Of a stretch of 50,727 bases of DNA, positions 45,759 through 50,727 are shown piece after piece. The stretch comes from Phyllobacterium brassicacearum (lineage in GTDB: Bacteria; Pseudomonadota; Alphaproteobacteria; Rhizobiales; Rhizobiaceae). The translations under genes were made by a program, and so were the position numbers. A model generated the notes under the pieces. It saw only the letters and a program-made list of their open reading frames with translations. It did not search any database and was not told the DNA's origin. The first letter of the stretch is position 1; the number at the start of each line of letters is the position of its first letter. The stretch is from positions 1 to 50,727 of the forward strand of contig NZ_PGGO01000030.1 in the NCBI RefSeq assembly GCF_003010955.1, written 5' to 3'.

Positions 45759-46562
45759 ATGCGCGCCACCGTATTGCGTAATGGACCGTCGCCAGTTTCC
45801 GCGTCAGCAGATTCGATTGTGGAGGTGAGGGGAGTTTCCAAGTACTACGGGAGCGTTGAGGCGCTACGCAGTATCGACCTCGACTTTCCGCGGGGCAAAT
45901 TGACCAGCCTTCTGGGTCCAAGCGGCTGCGGCAAGACCACGCTGCTGAAGATCATCGCGGGTCTGATAACAGCTGATGCAGGCACCATCGCGATCGATGG
46001 AAAATACGTCAGCACACCTGGACCCGAGCGAGCCTTCGTGTTCCAGGACTTCGCACTGATGCCTTGGGCAACGGTACTGCGCAACGTCGCATTTGGTCTC
46101 GAACTGCGCGGAATGGACAAGACCAAACGTGAAAACATTGCCCGTCATTACATTGATGAAGTTGGCCTCGCGGGTTTCGGGGACAAATACCCTCACGAGC
46201 TTTCCGGTGGCATGCGCCAACGTGTTGGACTGGCGCGGGCACTGTCGGTGGATGCCGATGTTTTGCTCCTCGATGAACCGTTTTCCGCAGTCGATGAACA
46301 GAACCGGCGGAAGTTCCAGGAAGACCTCATTCGGCTGCGTACCAATCAAAATAAAACCTTCATCTTTGTAACGCACTCCATCGAGGAAGCCGTGTACATC
46401 TCTGACCGCATCGTGCTGTTGTCGCCGAGGCCCGGCAGGGTATCCCAGGTCATTGAGCCACAAATCGATCGCTCGGTCGATCCGGAGCGAATTCATCGGG
46501 ACAAACACTATCTCGACACCGTCGAGGAGATCTGGCAGGGGCTGAAGCAATATGTGGAGTAG
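45759..46562 (+). CDS. NitT/TauT-type ABC ATPase
   Basis: Single-domain ATPase of 267 residues from ATG 45759, preceded by GAGGAG; the frame reaching back to 45702 overlaps the permease. Walker A GPSGCGKTT, Q-loop FVFQDFALMPWATVLRN, signature [15 protein letters not shown], Walker B VLLLDEPFSAVDEQ and switch His in FVTHSIEEAVYISDRI. It energises the importer formed with the two flanking permeases. Confidence 0.94.
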   Translation: MRATVLRNGPSPVSASADSIVEVRGVSKYYGSVEALRSIDLDFPRGKLTSLLGPSGCGKTTLLKIIAGLITADAGTIAIDGKYVSTPGPERAFVFQDFALMPWATVLRNVAFGLELRGMDKTKRENIARHYIDEVGLAGFGDKYPHELSGGMRQRVGLARALSVDADVLLLDEPFSAVDEQNRRKFQEDLIRLRTNQNKTFIFVTHSIEEAVYISDRIVLLSPRPGRVSQVIEPQIDRSVDPERIHRDKHYLDTVEEIWQGLKQYVE

Positions 46563-46628
46563 ACCAACATCGACTATCGCCAACCCCCAAGACCGCAATC
46601 AACCCAGCCGCGTTCGTGAGGTACGTAA

Positions 46629-47381
46629 ATGACGCTGTTTGGCTACCGCGTGCCGATGATGGCTTCACTTCTCGTCTGGTGTTTGATCTGGGAGATCATC
46701 GGACGGGCGCACCTGGTCTTCCTTCTCCCGCCCCTGAGCGAGGTGCTTGCCGCCGCGGTCCACCTCGTGCAGACGGCGTCCTGGCAGAACGCAACGATCA
46801 CGACGCTGCGTGCGTTTGTCATGGGAATGGCATTGTCAATTCTGTTTGGAGTGCCGCTCGGTATTCTGATGGGACGCGTCAAGATAGCCGATGACCTGCT
46901 CGGCATGTGGGTGAACATTTTTTCCAGCGCTCCTCTGTCCGCGCTGGTTCCAGTCCTGATGATCCTCTTTGGCTTCGGCGAGAGGACGATCGTTGCAGCC
47001 GTGTTTCTGTTCGCGATCTGGATCATAGTCCTCGATACCCGCGCTGGTGTACGGCATATCTCGCCGTCCCTTGTCGAGATGGCACGGTCGTATGGGGCCT
47101 CGCGCCGCGCGCTCTATACCAAGGTCATTCTGCTCGCAGCACTTCCGGAGATCCTCGCCGGTATCCGTCTTGGCCTTATCCGCGGCGTCAAGGGCGTCGT
47201 CATCGGCCAATTGCTGGTTGCCATCGTCGGTTATGGCGCCCTGTTCGAAACGTTTTCACGGAACTTCCGCATGGCCGAATTCTGGGCCCTTACCATCATC
47301 CTTTTCGCCTTTGCCTTGTTGGTCGCTCAACTGATCGAACAAGCAGAAGCGAAAGTCGAATATTACGCAGGAGCAAGATAA
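46629..47381 (+). CDS. NitT/TauT-type ABC permease (second of two)
   Basis: Inner-membrane permease of 250 residues of the same family but clearly different from the one at 44948. EAA loop SPSLVEMARSYGASRRALYT, followed by VILLAALPEILAGIRLGLIR and GVVIGQLLVAIVGYGALFET. It ends in the one-base TAATG overlap with the hydrolase gene. Most TauT-type importers use one permease as a homodimer; two distinct permeases suggest a heterodimer. Confidence 0.9.
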   Translation: MTLFGYRVPMMASLLVWCLIWEIIGRAHLVFLLPPLSEVLAAAVHLVQTASWQNATITTLRAFVMGMALSILFGVPLGILMGRVKIADDLLGMWVNIFSSAPLSALVPVLMILFGFGERTIVAAVFLFAIWIIVLDTRAGVRHISPSLVEMARSYGASRRALYTKVILLAALPEILAGIRLGLIRGVKGVVIGQLLVAIVGYGALFETFSRNFRMAEFWALTIILFAFALLVAQLIEQAEAKVEYYAGAR

Positions 47382-48085
47382 TGAACATGGACCGCCCAGC
47401 ATCTGACTACGTCATCGAACCAACGCCGATCCCGGCCATTCCGGTTGCAGGGTCCGACCAGTTTTTCCCGGTTCACCGGGTCTACTGTGTCGGCCGGAAC
47501 TACGCTGCCCATTCTGTGGAGATGGGACACGACCCCAACAAGGAATCACCGTTCTTCTTTCAGAAAAACCCCGACAACCTCGATACGAGCGGACAATTTC
47601 CGTATCCTCCTGCATCGAACGATGTCCACCATGAGATCGAGATGGTCGTGGCTCTGAAAAGCGGCGGCAGGGACATTCCAGTCGAAAAGGCACTTGATTG
47701 CGTGTATGGCTATGGCGTCGGTCTCGACATGACGCGGCGCGACCTTCAGGGGAAGGCCAAGGACATGGGGCGTCCCTGGGAAGTTGGAAAGGCCTTCGAA
47801 GCATCGGGACCGTGCACACCGCTGGTTCCTGCTGGTACGATCGGCCATCCCACCCAGGGTGTCATATGGCTGGACGTCAACGGCGAGCGAAGACAGACTG
47901 GAGATCTCAACCAGATGATCTGGAAGGTTCCGGAGATGATCAGCTATCTGTCAGGCTTGTTCACGCTGAGGCCAGGAGACATCATCCTTTCGGGAACGCC
48001 CGCAGGTGTCGGCGCTGTCAATCGCGGCGATGTACTTAATGGCCACATTGACGGTGTCGGTGATCTCGAGGTCCGTGTCGTCTGA
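47381..48085 (+). CDS. Fumarylacetoacetate hydrolase-family enzyme (fumarylpyruvate hydrolase-like)
   Basis: Cytoplasmic metal-dependent C-C hydrolase or related enzyme, 234 residues. Start ATG 47381 overlaps the permease stop (TAATG). The metal ligands are Glu85 and Glu87 (DVHHEIEMVVAL) and Asp116 (GYGVGLDMTRRDLQ). N-terminal motif VYCVGRNYAAHSVEMGHDP and the FFFQKNPDNL loop match the fumarylpyruvate hydrolase (NagK) group, and the C-terminal LRPGDIILSGTPAGVGAV is conserved. Last gene of the NitT-type operon; it probably acts on the imported compound or its product. Tautomerase or decarboxylase activity is possible for this family. Confidence 0.87.
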   Translation: MNMDRPASDYVIEPTPIPAIPVAGSDQFFPVHRVYCVGRNYAAHSVEMGHDPNKESPFFFQKNPDNLDTSGQFPYPPASNDVHHEIEMVVALKSGGRDIPVEKALDCVYGYGVGLDMTRRDLQGKAKDMGRPWEVGKAFEASGPCTPLVPAGTIGHPTQGVIWLDVNGERRQTGDLNQMIWKVPEMISYLSGLFTLRPGDIILSGTPAGVGAVNRGDVLNGHIDGVGDLEVRVV

Positions 48086-48292
48086 AGCCAGTTGCTTGAG
48101 CGAACGCAAACTTGTTTCCCAGATACCCGAGACTCGGTTGGCGACGGTGATTTGCTACAGCGGGGAAAAAATTCCGGTCCGGCAGTTCCATAATTCCGAT
48201 TATGCAACACACCCTTGTAGCCGGGTACATTCTATTTCGAAGCGCGACTTTGTGCGGCGGGTTCACAATTCTTTCAATGGCCCCCGCAACCA

Positions 48293-48520
48293 CTATGCAC
48301 TACCCTTGGGCGCGGCATCCGCAATAACGTTGTTCTGCAGCATAGTAGACAAAGATTTGACCAACTGAGGGATTTCTGTCGACGACAAATCGGAATGTAT
48401 GTTCCAACGATTGCTGCCATCCGATGTGCTCTTCGTGACTGCTACGATGAGAAAATGAGCGTCGGGGAAACTTGCCTTAAGCTGGTCGCAAGTGGCAGCA
48501 ACTTTTTTATGAATTGGCAT
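48293..48520 (-). CDS. Small conserved-looking hypothetical protein
   Basis: A 75-residue frame starting ATG 48520, preceded by GAGGTG with 7 bp spacing (a longer frame to 48562 lacks this). The product begins MPIHKKVAATCDQLKASFPD and continues with a strand-like AHFLIVAVTKS and a helix EIPQLVKSLSTMLQNNV. The mix of predicted helix and strand, without low-complexity sequence, looks protein-like. No function can be assigned. It stands alone, with no partner gene nearby. Confidence 0.45.
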   Translation of the reverse strand: MPIHKKVAATCDQLKASFPDAHFLIVAVTKSTSDGSNRWNIHSDLSSTEIPQLVKSLSTMLQNNVIADAAPKGSA

Positions 48521-48624
48521 GTTACGACACCTCGAATTTTCAATATGCCCAAGTTGTATCACAACGTCGCTATGCTGGTCATTCCCTTAAGAGCGGCTGC
48601 CATCGCCGCGTGACGGAGAGCTGA

Positions 48625-48795
48625 ATCCGGCCCGCGCTGCGGGACTACGGCAATTACTGGTTATACCAGGGGATGCGGTACGACGACGAACTGTGGAGGC
48701 CTGGCCTATCCCAGCGCCGCGACATTGCCGATCCACCTTCTCCCCGGTATTACCGCGGGCCAGTCGGCACACCCCGCAACGGAAACGAATTCTGA
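48625..48795 (+). pseudogene. Possible remnant of a small Tyr/Arg-rich protein
   Basis: An uninterrupted 56-codon stretch begins right after an in-frame TGA (48622-48624) and ends at TGA 48793-48795. It reads IRPALRDYGNYWLYQGMRYD followed by DELWRPGLSQRRDIADPPSP and a YYRGPVG end. The Tyr/Trp/Gly-rich composition resembles the C-terminus of a secreted or envelope protein, but there is no start codon or RBS. It may be the tail of a decayed gene; a chance frame cannot be excluded. Confidence 0.25.
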
Positions 48796-49228
48796 CCGGA
48801 TACCGGGTTGATAGGGCGGGCAATCCTGGACACTACAATGACTGCAATTCCTACATCGAATTGTCTACCTACCTACCTAGCATTATCATTGAATACGTAG
48901 TACGATGTACAGTTAAGGTGAAATTCGCGTGTTGACGCGGGGGGTGGGCATGATCTTCATAGATTGCCGTCGAATTTTTCCAGCTCTCTCTTGCACTGTC
49001 TGACGAATTAATCTTCGGCATTGTCATCACAACTACCTCTGAGCAAAGCAAGGAGATGGGGCAGCAGTGCTGCCTGCGTATTTTAGGTACATCTTAGACA
49101 TTAAGGGGCTGACCATCTGTAAGTAATCTTACAGAGCGTTGAGCTGTGTCTCGATGCGCCTGAAAATAAGCGATTAGCGCGAATATTTTGGCTTTTGCTT
49201 ACGTGCGTTGTTTGCGCGCGGAGGCTGC

Positions 49229-49291
49229 GTGCGGGCTCGCACAGGCGAGGCTGCGCAAGGGGGTAGACCCTTGCGGGTGCACTTCGGCACC
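49229..49291 (+). ncRNA. Cluster of three hairpins in the leader of the large repetitive protein
   Basis: Three consecutive perfect stems: GTGCG/CGCAC (49229-49242), CGCAAGGG/CCCTTGCG (49254-49275, loop GGTAGA) and GGTGC/GCACC (49276-49291, loop ACTTCG). They are followed by GGATCC and a T5 run (about 49306-49310). They end some 50 bp before the start codon at 49341. This could be a structured 5' leader, an attenuator or a small RNA with its own terminator; the type is a guess. Confidence 0.35.
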
Positions 49292-49340
49292 TGGGGGCTG
49301 GATCCTTTTTCCTGATGCGTTTTAACCGAGGAGAATTTCC

Positions 49341-50727
49341 ATGGCACTCGACATCACCACCCAAGACATCATCATCGACGAGAGCACCGGTCTTACGGAC
49401 AATGATGTTGACCCGTCCGTTTCGCCGCACAGCACCAACACCACGCTGCAATATCTGCTCAGTCTCGACGATACGGGCGGGCTGACCTCACCGGAGGTCG
49501 CCTTCCAGACCGATTTCGTAGAGGTCACGGCGAGCGCCGGGGAAACCATTGCCTCGGTCATTCTCACCCAAGACTCCTCCGGGACCCCGTTTTCCACTAC
49601 CGTCGGCGTGAACAGCGGCATTCAGACGGTCGATGGCAATTATGTGTGGCTGTTCCAGGACCCAACTAATCCAAACGTCGTAATCGGCGTCATTGGTACC
49701 TCTGACCCGCTCGCCGAGCCGGTTGAGACCGGGCCGCTCGCCCTCTCGTTTGCGCTGATCAGCACCAGCGCCACCAATGCGGACCTTTATACGGTCCAGT
49801 ATGTGCCATTGCTCCATCCCGATGAAACCGACCCGGACGACCAAATCGATCTGACTGACAAGGTGTTCGCCTCGGTCACGGGGACCTCCGTGAATAATTT
49901 CTCAGGCCAGAACGCCGCGCCCGGCAATCATGATTTCTACCTGATCAATTCGTCCAATGACGCTAGCAAGCAGCTTCTGGTGACAGGTTTCGAGGGGGCG
50001 GCCAATGGCACCGCCAACGTGAGTACACAGGGCTTCGGCGTCGCCAACCAGAGCATTAATCCGACCGAAACGCTGCAGGTCGATTTTGTCACCGGCGGTA
50101 CCCTGCCCGCAGGTGATGGCGCGGAAATCCAGTATGGCAGCCATCTCGATAATGTCATGCAGGCGGGGTTCACGATCAACCAGCTCACGCCGTCTGCTCC
50201 GAATTTGCGGGTGGACATCAGGATCAGCGCCTTCGACGTTACGGGCAACGAGCAGGGCTCGGACTTCTTTAACGGCAGCCCGACCGCCGCCGCGCCCATC
50301 ACCAGCATCACGTTGACGGGCACGTCGGGGTTTGCATCCCCCATCACGGTCAATGGCACCTATGCCACGGCAAGCGGCAACGTCACCGTCAGCGGGCTCG
50401 GCACCGGCGTCGTCACCATCACCGGGCTCGATAACGTCACCACCGTCGATGTCACAACCAGCAGCCAGATGGATCGGCTGACGGTTACGGGGGTCGATTC
50501 AAACGAAGGGCTCGACATCACCGAGTTCCATTTCTCGACGCAAACCACCAACGCCCACAGCGAAGAGGTTGGCTCCTTCATCAACTTCGACGATGATGGC
50601 CCGACGATCACGGCAGACGGTGTTGTGCCGGAACTGACGGTGGACGAGACCGACCTGACGACCGACGCCAGCGCGGATTTCTCGACGGCCTTCACCTCGG
50701 ATGCCGGTGCAGATGGTGACGCCATCA
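49341..50727 (+). CDS. Large repetitive surface/secreted protein (DUF5801/RTX-adhesin-like), C-terminus outside window
   Basis: Open frame of 462 codons running off the right edge. The ATG follows GAGGAG (49328-49333) with 7 bp spacing. The product is very acidic and rich in Thr, Ser, Gly, Asp and Val, almost free of Cys, and has no N-terminal signal peptide. It begins MALDITTQDIIIDESTGLTD and later repeats the theme as FDDDGPTITADGVVPELTVD plus ETDLTTDASADFSTAF and GADGD. These segments match the repeat style of DUF5801/VCBS-type giant proteins exported by type I secretion, whose signal is C-terminal. Likely a biofilm or surface adhesin. The export genes would be expected downstream of the window. 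Confidence 0.75.
   Translation, partial: MALDITTQDIIIDESTGLTDNDVDPSVSPHSTNTTLQYLLSLDDTGGLTSPEVAFQTDFVEVTASAGETIASVILTQDSSGTPFSTTVGVNSGIQTVDGNYVWLFQDPTNPNVVIGVIGTSDPLAEPVETGPLALSFALISTSATNADLYTVQYVPLLHPDETDPDDQIDLTDKVFASVTGTSVNNFSGQNAAPGNHDFYLINSSNDASKQLLVTGFEGAANGTANVSTQGFGVANQSINPTETLQVDFVTGGTLPAGDGAEIQYGSHLDNVMQAGFTINQLTPSAPNLRVDIRISAFDVTGNEQGSDFFNGSPTAAAPITSITLTGTSGFASPITVNGTYATASGNVTVSGLGTGVVTITGLDNVTTVDVTTSSQMDRLTVTGVDSNEGLDITEFHFSTQTTNAHSEEVGSFINFDDDGPTITADGVVPELTVDETDLTTDASADFSTAFTSDAGADGDAI

Larger units (their letters stand above)
48086..49340. other. Gene-poor interval with decayed sequence
   Basis: About 1.25 kb between the FAH gene and the large repetitive protein. It contains one probable small minus-strand gene (48293-48520), a truncated reading frame (48625-48795), a short CTAC tandem repeat (48865-48880) and the hairpin cluster at 49229-49291. 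The stretch 48800-49200 is AT-richer than the neighbouring operons and shows no supported gene. No tRNA or integrase was found. Confidence 0.5.

Noticed and set aside
48865-48880. Short tandem repeat (CTAC three times plus CTAG), a possible phase-variation tract
   Set aside because: Too few units, not inside or just upstream of a supported gene.
48086-49340. Searched for tRNA, integrase or insertion-sequence ends as signs of an integrated island
   Set aside because: No cloverleaf, transposase motif or paired terminal inverted repeats could be identified.
1-50727. CRISPR array or toxin-antitoxin/defence cluster
   Set aside because: No regularly spaced repeats and no nuclease, toxin or defence-family motifs were seen among the supported genes.

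Overview
This 50.7 kb window looks like chromosome or large replicon from an alphaproteobacterium of the Rhizobiales/Hyphomicrobiales (Rhizobium, Agrobacterium, Ochrobactrum/Brucella or Phyllobacterium type). The evidence is the rhizobial rhamnose locus in its characteristic order (rhaR-S-T-P-Q-U-K divergent from rhaD-I), a dctA gene divergent from dctBD with a sigma-54 promoter, many ABC importers each paired with a local regulator, and moderately GC-rich coding DNA. The genus cannot be fixed from sequence alone. No rRNA, tRNA, CRISPR array, insertion sequence or integrase was seen.

Layout. (1) 1-6378: a YtfQRT-YjfF-type sugar ABC importer operon on the minus strand, followed by a cut-off COG4091-type oxidoreductase and divergent from a LacI-family regulator. 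(2) 6395-11225: dctD and dctB divergent from dctA, with DctD-site-like palindromes, an IHF-like site and a near-consensus sigma-54 promoter between them. (3) 11225-22045: the complete L-rhamnose uptake and catabolism locus. (4) 22139-31266: a peptide/opine-type (GsiA-like fused ATPase) ABC importer split into two transcription units around an IclR-family regulator. Its enzymes are a binuclear-metal deacetylase, a RidA-family imine hydrolase and a SelA/DgaE-like PLP enzyme. kbl and tdh (threonine to glycine plus acetyl-CoA) follow at 31391-33628. (5) 34258-42990: a second GsiA-type importer, led by a FadR-type GntR regulator and carrying a gamma-glutamyltransferase-family enzyme without a signal peptide and a TauE/SafE exporter. 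(6) 43069-48085: a second FadR-type regulator divergent from a NitT/TauT-type importer with two different permeases and an FAH-family hydrolase. (7) 48086-49340: sparse DNA with one likely small gene, a decayed reading frame and a cluster of hairpins. (8) 49341-end: the N-terminal part of a very acidic, repetitive large surface or secreted protein.

How it works together. The window is a nutrient-scavenging region: five ABC importers and one C4-dicarboxylate symporter, most next to a regulator and the enzymes for the imported compound. Region 4 is the most interesting candidate for an undescribed pathway. A deacylase, a PLP elimination enzyme and an imine hydrolase form a plausible route from an N-acylated amino acid or amino-sugar acid to a keto acid. 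Region 5 looks like uptake and intracellular cleavage of gamma-glutamyl (possibly sulfur-containing) compounds. The FadR-type regulators of regions 5 and 6 have similar recognition helices and the same AACCA-N10-TGGTT inverted repeat in front of their target genes, which suggests linked control. In four of the five ABC operons a strong hairpin lies just after the binding-protein gene, probably to keep binding-protein mRNA more abundant than transporter mRNA.
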